Shown piece by piece: positions 32,874 to 41,290 of a stretch of 52,876 nt of DNA. A program made the translations under genes and the position numbers. Position 1 is the first letter of the stretch, and every line of letters starts with the position of its first letter. Under the pieces are notes generated by a model, which worked only from the letters and a program-made list of their open reading frames with translations, was not told the DNA's origin and ran no database searches. The stretch is from an uncultured Alphaproteobacteria bacterium (GTDB lineage: Bacteria; Pseudomonadota; Alphaproteobacteria; RF32; CAG-239): positions 1 through 52,876 of the forward strand of contig CAKQDU010000010.1 in NCBI GenBank assembly GCA_934229625.1. Reading direction: 5' to 3'.

Positions 32874-32965
32874 ATAAGGAGGTATTAAATAACTTAGAAA
32901 TATCAGAAAAGGCGGGGTGGATTTATCCCCGCCGAGCTGAAATAAATTTTAAGGAGGTGATGTAA
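32874..32965 (+). other. Two strong Shine-Dalgarno sequences without a gene
   Basis: TAAGGAGGTATTAAATAA (near 32876) and TTTAAGGAGGTGATGTAA (near 32950) both carry near-perfect complements to the 16S rRNA 3' end, but the first has no ATG and the second has an ATG directly followed by a stop. Between them is a hairpin GGCGGGG/CCCCGCC preceded by TAGAAATATCAGAA. A similar TAGAAATATCGGAA plus GC hairpin occurs near 21610-21646. These could be gene remnants or translation-linked regulatory sites. Confidence 0.4.
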
Positions 32966-33001
32966 CACTTAAAATAAATATAAATCGTAAAGTCTAATAC
33001 T

Positions 33002-33036
33002 AAAGCCGCGGTTCTCCCCCAGATTGCCGCGGCTTT
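33002..33036 (+). terminator. Terminator-like hairpin after the cysteine-rich gene region
   Basis: AAAGCCGCGG and CCGCGGCTTT form a perfect 10-bp stem. The T run is only three long, so efficiency is uncertain. Confidence 0.6.
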
Positions 33037-33086
33037 GCTGATGTTGATAAAAATCTAAAAAATTATATCTGTCAAAATTATTGTAC

Positions 33087-33115
33087 TTGACAAAACAAAA
33101 TAAATATGTTAATAA
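33087..33115 (+). promoter_or_regulatory. Promoter of the 33147 gene
   Basis: TTGACA (33087-33092), 17 nt, TAATAA (33110-33115), close to the sigma-70 consensus. It excludes a coding start before about 33122. Confidence 0.75.
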
Positions 33116-33146
33116 TAGACAAAAGATAAGAAATAAGGATTGTAAA

Positions 33147-33497
33147 ATGTTTAATAACAACGAAAATAACGGAACAACTTTAAGGCGGCAGTTTGCTGCG
33201 ACTAAGCCTGTGGTGATTGCCCATTCAGAGGCGGTGGCCATAAAAAGTGTTGAGCTTGCCAATGCCTATTTCAACGGCGATGTTCTGAAATATGAGGGAA
33301 AAGTTATCAGCGCTGGTAAAGAAGCTGTTAATGTCCGTACCCCGAGCAAAACTGCTATGTACGCGGCCGAAAAAGGCGGATTTAGCAAAATTGCCGAAGG
33401 TGTAAATGAAGCTGTTAAGACTGATGAAAACAAAATCAGCCGCATGAATACAAACCTTGATGTCAAAGCCTTGCAAAATATTGCAATGACCAGATAG
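33147..33497 (+). CDS. Hypothetical protein, 116 aa
   Basis: Starts MFNNNENNGTTLRRQ, with AAGGA 9 nt upstream; a longer reading would overlap its promoter, so this start was chosen. No signal peptide or membrane helix. The body is Ala, Lys and Val rich (VIAHSEAVAIKSVELANAYF, KTAMYAAEKGGFSKIAEGV). I do not recognise a family. It has its own near-consensus promoter and a shared terminator, which suggests a well-expressed small cytosolic protein. Confidence 0.65.
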   Translation: MFNNNENNGTTLRRQFAATKPVVIAHSEAVAIKSVELANAYFNGDVLKYEGKVISAGKEAVNVRTPSKTAMYAAEKGGFSKIAEGVNEAVKTDENKISRMNTNLDVKALQNIAMTR

Positions 33498-33523
33498 TTT
33501 ATCTTCTTTCCTCCTTGTTTAAA

Positions 33524-33590
33524 AAAATCCCTATGTCTCTAACTGCTTTCTATGTATTCGGCAGTTTATGAGAATAGGGATTTTCGTTTA
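33524..33590. terminator. Bidirectional terminator between convergent genes
   Basis: AAAATCCCTAT (33524-33534) pairs with ATAGGGATTTT (33574-33584), with an inner AACTGC/GCAGTT stem. T runs lie on both sides, so it serves the 33147 gene and the convergent transporter gene. Confidence 0.85.
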
Positions 33591-33594
33591 AAGA

Positions 33595-34530
33595 CTATAA
33601 TTCGCAGCGCCCTTTTATTTCGTGGTCTAAACGTTTTTCATGCAGACCATAAGGGTCTTGATGCACAATAATCTGTGCTAACGGAAATTCTGCTAAAATT
33701 TTTTCTTCTACCGCGTCAGAAATATCATGACTTTGCGATAAAGTTAAATTTCCATCGAGTTCCAGATGAATTTCTATAAACATCCGCAATCCGGAAACCC
33801 GAGTTCTGAAATCATGATATCCCTTTACCTCAGGCACAGAACGAACAAGAGAAATGATTTTTGTTTTAATATTTTCATCAACTTCATGGTCGGTGATTTC
33901 TTCCAATGCCTTAAAGGCTATATGACCGGCGTTCCACAATAAATATGCTGAAATAAGCACCGCTGTCAGGCTGTCAAACCATTGCCAATCTAAATAACGC
34001 ACCACCAAAAGGGAGGCAATAATTGCACCATTTGTCAACAAATCCACCGTATAATGCGCGCTGTCGGCTTCAATCGCTTGTGAATTTGTTTTTTTTATTA
34101 CAGTTGATTGGAAAGTTATTAAAGCTATGGTAAGAATAATGCTGATTGCCATAATCCACAAACCTATGGCGGTTTCTTTTATCGGAGAAGGGTCTATAAA
34201 ACGGCAGATTCCGTCATACAGAATAAAACCTCCGGAGCCGGCAATAAACGCCGATTGTATCAAGGCGCTTACAGATTCTGCCTTGCCGTAGCCGTAACGA
34301 TGATTATCTGTTAAAGGTTTGTTGGAAAATCTGACCGCCACTAAAGATATGGAAGAAGAAATAACATCTGTAAGACTGTCAACCATTGAAGACAGCACCG
34401 AAAGCGAGCCTGTTATAATTGCCGCGCCTGCTTTTATTAAACATAGGCAAACCGAAACGCTTATACTGGCGTAGGCCGCAAAAGTTTTTAGCTTTTTAAG
34501 GGATTTTTCATCTAAATTAGAATTGTTCAA
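33595..34530 (-). CDS. Cation diffusion facilitator (FieF-like)
   Basis: About 311 residues: six membrane helices and a C-terminal cytosolic domain, the CDF plan for proton-coupled efflux of Zn2+, Fe2+ or similar. Metal-site motifs are LSSMVDSLTDVISS (Asp-x3-Asp) and DSAHYTVDLLTN (His-x3-Asp), as in FieF/YiiP. The C-terminal part contains FRTRVSGLRMFIEIHLELDG. No ATG fits; a TTG at 34530 has GGAG 8 nt upstream and was chosen over a TTG at 34557. The gene overlaps the end of the fused permease, so it is probably in the same transcript. Confidence 0.87.
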   Translation of the reverse strand: MNNSNLDEKSLKKLKTFAAYASISVSVCLCLIKAGAAIITGSLSVLSSMVDSLTDVISSSISLVAVRFSNKPLTDNHRYGYGKAESVSALIQSAFIAGSGGFILYDGICRFIDPSPIKETAIGLWIMAISIILTIALITFQSTVIKKTNSQAIEADSAHYTVDLLTNGAIIASLLVVRYLDWQWFDSLTAVLISAYLLWNAGHIAFKALEEITDHEVDENIKTKIISLVRSVPEVKGYHDFRTRVSGLRMFIEIHLELDGNLTLSQSHDISDAVEEKILAEFPLAQIIVHQDPYGLHEKRLDHEIKGRCEL

Positions 34531-37500
34531 TGATTTTCTCCATATTTTGCAAATCAATTTCCAACGGTTTGTTATTAAAATATTTAGCCGCCAGTATCAA
34601 ATGCGGATTTTCATTATTTTTGTCAAAGTTATAGACAGCATAAGCTTTATTGTTTTCTTTATAAAATGACAGCACGACGCTATTATTATTTTCAATGTAG
34701 AGCTTTTTGGCTTTCAGCGGTTTTGTTTTTAGTTTTATGTCCGCCGGAGTTATCGGAGTATTAAGCGCGTATTTTACAAAATAAAGCAATTTTTCCTGTT
34801 CGGGAGCGTAATTACTTGGTGAATAAGGGCGTCCATATCGCAAATCCCATAAGTTTCCGTATGTCCATTTGCGATAATCTAAATCCATATCCACAAAGTC
34901 TGCACTAATTTCCCAAACTTGGAATTGATTGTCAAATTTTATATAAGCAGCTCTTGACCCTCGTCCTAAATCTATATTTATATCGCCCAAATCAAAACGC
35001 TGCAGCAAATCGTCATTGTGCTTTAGCTCAATCTCAATCACTTTTGAAGTTTTATCTTCTATCGGAGCAAGGTTGAATATTGCCAAATTTTCGGCTTTAT
35101 CGGTTTTGCGTTCAAAAAATCGGGCATCGGCAATGGTTGTCAGTAAACGGCGTATTCTTTCTTGATAGACGGGGGTGTTCTCATTTTCTTTTAGATGCCA
35201 CAAACCGTTTTTATATTCAAAATCCAAACTGCCCTGATTAGATTTCAGCGAAATACCGTTAATCTGGTTAATATTTTTTTCTATTGTCGGAAAAGCTTTT
35301 TTACCTTCATAAGCATCTACGCTGCTGCGATTTGAAAGATAAACAGAAATCAAAGCTATCGCCAAAACAGTCAAACAAACCAGAGACAGCCGAATAAATT
35401 GTTTATCCGGTCGGAAAGTTAAATTAAACCGCATATTTTTTTGCCGCCGCAAATTATTTAATTTGATGAATAACAATATTAAAATAACCAGCGCCGGAAT
35501 TGCCAATAAATTTACCAGGCTGACATAAGTGTCAATTCGGCGGATTTCAGAAAAAGCCTGCTCGCGTATATCGCTGAGCTGTTGGCGCAAATCATTTAGC
35601 TTGGTGCGTACTTTAGCAATAGCCGCAAGTTCGTCTGCCGTAAAGTTTTCGCGTTCTTCAAAGTCTTTTTTGTTCCAAACTTCTCTCATCGCCTCCTTAG
35701 CCTTATTCATTTCAGCAAAAATTTCATTTTCTTGCCGGCTGAAACGCAGCGAGTTAAGGCGGCGCATTTTTTCTATGTCTTTGAACGGATGGCTTTGCGC
35801 CTGTTTGCCGCGTATCTGCAATAAGGATGTATCATCAGTCAGATAATCTAAGGAATTTAATATAAAATTAGCGTTATCAAAGTTTTCAACTATATATTCG
35901 GATTCCAAAAATGTTTTCCTGCTTCCCCAAAAAGTGTCATATAAAAAGTCTGTATCGCATACGACAATCAGGTCAAACGGATTTTCCTTTTCTAAACCTA
36001 TGACTTCGGCAGCTATGATTTTTTGATTGGTATCCGGTTCAAAATATTGCAAAATTTCCTGAGGGTTGAGTCCGTCTTTAACAACGCTCACCGGCATCAT
36101 TTCAGAAATTTCTCCGGCGCGCAGCAACGGATAAAAGGCTATTTTCTTTTTTTCATAGGCCGTGTGTTCCGGCATGACGATTGAAGCCGAGGCCAGTAAA
36201 ATTTCATTCAAGTTTTTTGTCACGGGATGCATAGGATTCATATTGTCGCTTTTGACTCTGAACTGGACGACATCCTGCGAAAAAGTCGGATTACTTTTAT
36301 AGTTTGCCGAGGCGTCGACGGTAATGGAATTGCCCAAGTCGGCAACTATGTAATCTTTATAGAATTTTATATGCCAAAAATCTTCAAGTTCGCCTAAATC
36401 AGAGCTTTCTAAATAATGATTTTCGGCGGAATATAAACGAGAAGCTTCATTTGCCGCGTCTAAAACAACCAGAATTTTACCTCCGTTTTGTGAATATTTT
36501 TTTATTTTTTCCATAAATTCCGGAGAGTATTTCTTTGGATAAAACAGCATTAACACATCAAAATTACGGTTAAAATCTTCGGCTCTGACAATATTTGTTA
36601 TATCATAATTTTGCTGTATTAGTTTGATAATATCCCACGGTTGTCCCAAAAATGTGCTGTCATTTTTAGTTGAGCCGAACAACGGCAAACCGGTTATAAT
36701 TCCAAGTTTCTTTTTATGATGATGTAGTTCGCGGATTTTAGAAATTAAATCTTGCTCAAGCTTTCCTTGTCGCTCCTGCGTGAAAAAAGGAATAACTTTT
36801 TTATTTTGCAGGGTGTCTTCAAAGGTTAGTCCGAACAGAGCGTTTTGATTTAAATCTATCAGCGGAATCGGCTGTATGCCATTGGCAATGGCAATATCTT
36901 CTTCTGCACTCAAAAACTGCGGATGATAGATTTTAAAGTCAAAGCGTCCGTTAGAAATGTCACGGCATTTTTTTAAAAGCAGGCGTATATTGTCAAATAT
37001 TTCACGCAGAGCGGAATTTCTTTGTTCTAAAATCGGAGAAAAATACAACTTAGCCAATACCGGTTCGGGTAAATTTTGTAAAATCTTTTTAGAGTCTTCC
37101 GTAAGAGTAAATATTTTCTTTTCTGTCGCGTCATATTGAATGTTTCGTGTTAAACCGTTTGCTAAAATATTTATTCCCAAAAAAGCGGTCATCAGCATGC
37201 ACCATGCCGCAATATAATAGCTGCGGTTGTTTGATTTAAGCCATCCGGATGTGCCGGCTGTTTTGAAGTTTACTATCAGAATGGTCGTAAAGTTAAAAAA
37301 TAAAATAATTGTCGCAAAAAAGATAACATCGCGCAATTCGACCAGACCGCGGCTTAAAGTGCTAAAGTGACTCAAAAAACTGAAAGAGGCAATTACATCT
37401 ATAATCGTATCAGGTAAAAACAGGCGGAAAAAGGATAATATATATTCAATTCCGCTCCAGAAAAACAACAAATTGGCAATAACCGCCAAAACTAAGGCGA

Positions 37501-37984
37501 TTACCTGATTTTTGGTAAGAGCCGACATCGTTTCGGAGATAGCAAGCATGCATCCGGCTAATACAAAACTGGCCAAATATCCTAAGGCAATAACTTCATT
37601 GTCCGGAGAACCCAAAACATTAACCGTTATCCAAAACGGAAAAGTTAAAATCAGGGCTAAACCGCAAAACAGCCAAGCTGCAAAAAATTTGCCATAAACT
37701 AAAGTTCGTATGGAAACAGGCATTGTGACCAGCTGCACAATGGTTTTTCCACGAAATTCCTCGGCCCATAGCCGCATTGAAATCCCTGGAATAAATAAAA
37801 GATATAACCAGGGTTGAAACATAAGGACAGTTTCTAAGTCGGCTTGTCCGCGATTGAAAAAATCACCGAAATAAAGAGCAAAAGAAGCATTCAAAAGCAA
37901 AAAGCTTAGCAAATATACATAAGCGAGCGGAGAAACAAAATAACGATACAGTTCATTTTTACAAACAATCCAAAGTTTTTTCAT
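34517..37984 (-). CDS. Fused ABC permease and auxiliary protein (GldF-GldG-DUF4340 type)
   Basis: A 1155-residue protein in three parts. Residues 1-255 are an ABC-2 type permease like GldF (MKKLWIVCKNELYRYFVSPL, six helices). About 260-800 resemble the GldG auxiliary domain (NILANGLTRNIQYDATEKK, with ILVVLDAANEASR) and end in a membrane helix. About 815-1155 have another helix (LSLVCLTVLAIALISVYLS) and a DUF4340-like periplasmic domain. In Bacteroidetes GldF and GldG serve gliding or secretion; in other bacteria related sets are uncharacterised exporters. The start at 37984 has AAAGGAG 7 nt upstream. The ATPase gene lies directly upstream, with its stop 3 nt before this start. Confidence 0.8.
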   Translation of the reverse strand: MKKLWIVCKNELYRYFVSPLAYVYLLSFLLLNASFALYFGDFFNRGQADLETVLMFQPWLYLLFIPGISMRLWAEEFRGKTIVQLVTMPVSIRTLVYGKFFAAWLFCGLALILTFPFWITVNVLGSPDNEVIALGYLASFVLAGCMLAISETMSALTKNQVIALVLAVIANLLFFWSGIEYILSFFRLFLPDTIIDVIASFSFLSHFSTLSRGLVELRDVIFFATIILFFNFTTILIVNFKTAGTSGWLKSNNRSYYIAAWCMLMTAFLGINILANGLTRNIQYDATEKKIFTLTEDSKKILQNLPEPVLAKLYFSPILEQRNSALREIFDNIRLLLKKCRDISNGRFDFKIYHPQFLSAEEDIAIANGIQPIPLIDLNQNALFGLTFEDTLQNKKVIPFFTQERQGKLEQDLISKIRELHHHKKKLGIITGLPLFGSTKNDSTFLGQPWDIIKLIQQNYDITNIVRAEDFNRNFDVLMLFYPKKYSPEFMEKIKKYSQNGGKILVVLDAANEASRLYSAENHYLESSDLGELEDFWHIKFYKDYIVADLGNSITVDASANYKSNPTFSQDVVQFRVKSDNMNPMHPVTKNLNEILLASASIVMPEHTAYEKKKIAFYPLLRAGEISEMMPVSVVKDGLNPQEILQYFEPDTNQKIIAAEVIGLEKENPFDLIVVCDTDFLYDTFWGSRKTFLESEYIVENFDNANFILNSLDYLTDDTSLLQIRGKQAQSHPFKDIEKMRRLNSLRFSRQENEIFAEMNKAKEAMREVWNKKDFEERENFTADELAAIAKVRTKLNDLRQQLSDIREQAFSEIRRIDTYVSLVNLLAIPALVILILLFIKLNNLRRQKNMRFNLTFRPDKQFIRLSLVCLTVLAIALISVYLSNRSSVDAYEGKKAFPTIEKNINQINGISLKSNQGSLDFEYKNGLWHLKENENTPVYQERIRRLLTTIADARFFERKTDKAENLAIFNLAPIEDKTSKVIEIELKHNDDLLQRFDLGDINIDLGRGSRAAYIKFDNQFQVWEISADFVDMDLDYRKWTYGNLWDLRYGRPYSPSNYAPEQEKLLYFVKYALNTPITPADIKLKTKPLKAKKLYIENNNSVVLSFYKENNKAYAVYNFDKNNENPHLILAAKYFNNKPLEIDLQNMEKIIEQF

Positions 37985-37986
37985 TA

Positions 37987-38718
37987 TCATGCTCCTTTGT
38001 TTGTGGTGAGATTGCGGAAGGCGTCAGCCAAATTGTCGGCTTTGCCTTTTTCCAAAATATCGGACAAGCTTCCGTCGGCTTTGATTTTTCCCTTGTCTAA
38101 CAAAATAATGCGATTGCAGACAGTTTCGGCTTCTTCCAATAAATGTGTAGAGATAATAATTGTTTTATTTTTTGCCATTTCCACAATAAGTTTTCGGATA
38201 TAATCTTTTTGATTAGGGTCCAGACCGTCAGTAGGCTCGTCCAAGAGCAGAAGCGGCGGATTGCTTAAAATACTTTGAGCAAATCCGACACGCCGCTGAT
38301 ATCCTTTAGAAAGAGTCTCTATTTTTTGATTTATAATTTCTTTTATATTGGCAATTTTTGCAACTTCATCTACGCGTTTTTTGTCGACACTGCGCAGTTC
38401 AGCCATATATTGCAGAAACATTTTTACGCTGATATCCGGATAAAGTGGAGAACCCTCAGGTAAAAAACCGATATTTTCTTTGGCAAACAAAGCTGAGGCG
38501 GCAATATTTTTACCCAAAACCTCTATTGAGCCGGAAGTCGGAGCCAAATATCCTGAAATCATATTCATTAAAGTTGATTTTCCGGCGCCGTTAGGTCCTA
38601 AAAGCGCGACAATTTCTCCTTTTTTAACGCAAAATGATAAATTATCCGAGGCTGTAATAGAGTCATATTTTTTGCAAAGATGAGATATCTTCAGGGTAAT
38701 GTCATTATTTTTCTTCAT
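37987..38718 (-). CDS. ABC transporter ATPase (GldA-like)
   Basis: A 243-residue ATP-binding subunit: Walker A GPNGAGKSTLMN, Q-loop region GFLPEGSPLYPD, signature LSKGYQRRVGFAQ, Walker B LLLLDEPTDGLDP and the switch His in STHLLEEAE. It pairs with the fused permease just downstream. The Leu-Pro-Glu-Gly in the Q-loop region is typical for GldA/CcmA-like ATPases. Its start overlaps the end of the AnmK-like gene by 14 nt. Confidence 0.93.
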   Translation of the reverse strand: MKKNNDITLKISHLCKKYDSITASDNLSFCVKKGEIVALLGPNGAGKSTLMNMISGYLAPTSGSIEVLGKNIAASALFAKENIGFLPEGSPLYPDISVKMFLQYMAELRSVDKKRVDEVAKIANIKEIINQKIETLSKGYQRRVGFAQSILSNPPLLLLDEPTDGLDPNQKDYIRKLIVEMAKNKTIIISTHLLEEAETVCNRIILLDKGKIKADGSLSDILEKGKADNLADAFRNLTTNKGA

Positions 38719-39805
38719 AGATTTCTCCTCCGGTCATAGGTTCATAGGCTCCGGTTGTTGCCGGATAAGTGATTGGCAGGGCATAGAGCCGGCGTGCTGT
38801 GTTAAAAGCTGTGGAAACAGCTCCGGTTGTTTTAAATCCGGCATTTAATTCGGTTAAATTTTTTAGAGCCTGATTTTTAAAAATATGTCTCAAAAAACGC
38901 ATCAGAGACGGATTCTTTGCGCCTTCGCCAGAAATGTAGATTTCCTCCGGCAGTTTCGGCAAAAAGTTTTGAGCTGCCGAGTAAATTGCTTGAGCTATAA
39001 AAGCCGTTGCCGTTGCGGCGCCGTCCTCCAGCGATAGTCCTTCCAAATGTTCTCTTTTGTCGCTAAAACAAAGAATGTCTAATGATTTCGGCGGTTCTTT
39101 TCTTAAAAATTTATGGTGCAATAAACTTTCAACTATTTGCACATGTATTTTTCCGGTTATTGCCAACCGTCCGTTATAGTCAGTTTGCATATTGGCGTGA
39201 CGAAATGTCCAGTCTTCTATCATCGCCAGTCCCGGAGCGCTGTCAAAAGCCAATAATTCTCCGGATTCTCCCAAATAAACTAAACTGCTGACCGCCTCTA
39301 AATCTATAAACAAAACCGGTCGGGCAATATTTTGCGCGGCGGCATCAAAAAAAGCCGGTGTCAAAGGAGACGCCTGACCGCCGGAAAGCAAGTCAGCTTT
39401 ATGGAAGTGAGTGACGACACGTCGTCCCAATTTATGACTGAGTTCATGCCCTTGCTCTAGCTGATAAGAACATTTATTTTCAGGATTATTGCAAATGGTC
39501 AGACTATCGACACCTAATTCTTCAAAATCAGATGGAGGGCAAAAATCGTTTATTGCTTCGACATAAAAGTCGGTCATGGCATTTTGCAGTTCTTGAACTT
39601 GATTGCTTTTCTGCAAAGAAGACAAATCGCAGTCCCGTTTACCGATAACGGAGCGTATATTTGCGGCCAATGGTTCAGGATAGGGAATGACGGCTGTTTT
39701 TATTATGCTGTGAATATCTATTCCGTCGGTATTAACCAGCGCCAGTTCAATAGAATTTAAGGAAGCTCCGCCGAAAAGCCCTAAAACTGTCATATTTTTT
39801 ATCAT
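38705..39805 (-). CDS. AnmK-like protein with altered active-site motifs
   Basis: A 366-residue member of the anhydro-N-acetylmuramic acid kinase family, identified by overall layout, by SGGQASPLTPAFFDAAAQ, by the C-terminal EEIYISGEGAKNPSLMRFL, and by divergence from tyrS, a common neighbour. Key motifs are changed: the N-terminal SGTSxDGxD nucleotide loop reads FGGASLNSIELAL, and the Asp of VVxDFRxxD, thought to be the catalytic base, is replaced in VVTHFHKADLL. So it may be inactive as a kinase or have another role. Its end overlaps the ATPase gene start. Confidence 0.72.
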   Translation of the reverse strand: MIKNMTVLGLFGGASLNSIELALVNTDGIDIHSIIKTAVIPYPEPLAANIRSVIGKRDCDLSSLQKSNQVQELQNAMTDFYVEAINDFCPPSDFEELGVDSLTICNNPENKCSYQLEQGHELSHKLGRRVVTHFHKADLLSGGQASPLTPAFFDAAAQNIARPVLFIDLEAVSSLVYLGESGELLAFDSAPGLAMIEDWTFRHANMQTDYNGRLAITGKIHVQIVESLLHHKFLRKEPPKSLDILCFSDKREHLEGLSLEDGAATATAFIAQAIYSAAQNFLPKLPEEIYISGEGAKNPSLMRFLRHIFKNQALKNLTELNAGFKTTGAVSTAFNTARRLYALPITYPATTGAYEPMTGGEIYEEK

Positions 39806-39823
39806 CTTTGCTCATCTCTTTTG

Positions 39824-39851
39824 TTGCAATGACAAAATAATATGTTAATAT
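39824..39851 (+). promoter_or_regulatory. tyrS promoter
   Basis: TTGCAA (39824-39829), 16 nt, TAATAT (39846-39851), about 30 nt before the tyrS start. Confidence 0.6.
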
Positions 39852-39881
39852 GCGTTAAAATTTAGTATAAAGGACAAAACG

Positions 39882-41132
39882 ATGAACAAGTTTAAATCAG
39901 AATTTCTAAATATTATGCATGAACGCGGTTTTTATAATCAATGCACTAACGAAGAAGGTTTTGACGCTTATCTTTATGAATGCGAAAGCAAAGGAAAACC
40001 TGCTGTGGGATATTTAGGTTCTGACCCGACAGGCGACAGCTTGCATGTTGGACACATTGTGCCATTGATGATGATGCGCTGGTTTCAAAAATGCGGACAT
40101 AAACCGCTGACTTTGGTCGGAGGCGCAACCGCCCGTATCGGCGACCCGTCCGGAAAAGACAAATTGCGTCCGTTTTTGGATGAAGAAACTTTGGCGCATA
40201 ATATTGAAGGTCTGAAAAAGTCTTTCCGTAAATTTTTGAAATTCGGCGATGGCGATAACGATGCGGTTATGGTCGATAATTGGGATTGGTTTAAAGATGT
40301 GAATTATTTGGCGTTTTTACGCGACATCGGAACGTGCTATTCGGTTAATCGTATGCTGACTATGGATAGTGTAAAAAGCCGTTTGGAACGTGAGCAGCCA
40401 ATGTCATTTTTGGAATTTAACTACATGCTGTTGCAAGGTTATGACTTTTGTCAATTGCTGCAAAAATATAACTGCCGAGCGCAAATAGCCGGCGCCGACC
40501 AATGGGGAAATATTACATCAGGCACGGAACTTGGACGCCGTCGTTATGATACGGAATTATTTGGTTTTACCAGCCCGATTTTGACCGATTCTTCCGGCAA
40601 GAAAATGGGCAAGTCCGAGGGCAACGCAGTGTGGATTAACGATGAAAAATTATCTTCATACGATTATTATCAATATTTCCGCAACATCGGCGATGCTGAA
40701 GTCGGAAAATGTTTGCGCGTGTTTACAGATTTGCCGATGGATGAAGTGCGCCGATTGGAACAGCTGAAAGACAAAGAAATTAACGAAGCTAAAAAGATTT
40801 TGGCTTTTGAAGCTACCAAAATTTGCCGCGGTTTAGATGAAGCTCAAAAAGCTCAGGAAACTGCAATCAAAACATTTGAACAAGGCGCAGCAGGCGGAGA
40901 TTTGCCTACCCTGAGTGTTGATTTTAATTCAGGTATAGGTGTTTTAGATGCTTTTTTACAGATAGGCTTTGTCTCCAGCAAAGGGGAAGCTCGTCGTTTA
41001 ATTAAGCAGTCCGGTCTGAAAATTAACGATAAACCCGTAACCGATGAAAATTATGTTATTACTTCTGCTGATATGGTTGACGGAGCTGTCAAAATTTCTC
41101 AAGGCAAAAAGAAATTTGGACTGCTTAAATAA
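39882..41132 (+). CDS. tyrS: Tyrosine-tRNA ligase
   Basis: A 416-residue class I aminoacyl-tRNA synthetase. The HIGH-type motif is LHVGHIVPL (about residues 55-63), the KMSKS-type motif is KKMGKSEGN (about 242-250), and the C-terminal S4 RNA-binding domain contains SKGEARRLIKQSGLKIND. It is a cytosolic dimer that charges tRNA-Tyr. AAGGAC precedes the ATG. A terminator follows. Confidence 0.96.
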   Translation: MNKFKSEFLNIMHERGFYNQCTNEEGFDAYLYECESKGKPAVGYLGSDPTGDSLHVGHIVPLMMMRWFQKCGHKPLTLVGGATARIGDPSGKDKLRPFLDEETLAHNIEGLKKSFRKFLKFGDGDNDAVMVDNWDWFKDVNYLAFLRDIGTCYSVNRMLTMDSVKSRLEREQPMSFLEFNYMLLQGYDFCQLLQKYNCRAQIAGADQWGNITSGTELGRRRYDTELFGFTSPILTDSSGKKMGKSEGNAVWINDEKLSSYDYYQYFRNIGDAEVGKCLRVFTDLPMDEVRRLEQLKDKEINEAKKILAFEATKICRGLDEAQKAQETAIKTFEQGAAGGDLPTLSVDFNSGIGVLDAFLQIGFVSSKGEARRLIKQSGLKINDKPVTDENYVITSADMVDGAVKISQGKKKFGLLK

Positions 41133-41170
41133 TGTTGCGCGGAGATAGTATCCGCTTTTCATAAAATAGA

Positions 41171-41208
41171 CGGTGTTTCTCGCAATTGTTTGAGAAACGC
41201 CGTTGTTT
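41171..41208 (+). terminator. Terminator of tyrS
   Basis: CGGTGTTTCTC (41171-41181) and GAGAAACGCCG (41192-41202), 11 bp with one G-U pair, followed by TTGTTTT. Confidence 0.88.
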
Positions 41209-41290
41209 TATCAGCCGATAAAACTGCATGGAACAAGCGGAGAATTGAAGATTGATAGCAACGATAAGATAGCCGTGAATTTTTATGTGC

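Noticed and set aside
33081..33146. N-terminal extension of the 33147 gene
   Set aside because: It overlaps the near-consensus promoter at 33087-33115, so it would not be transcribed.
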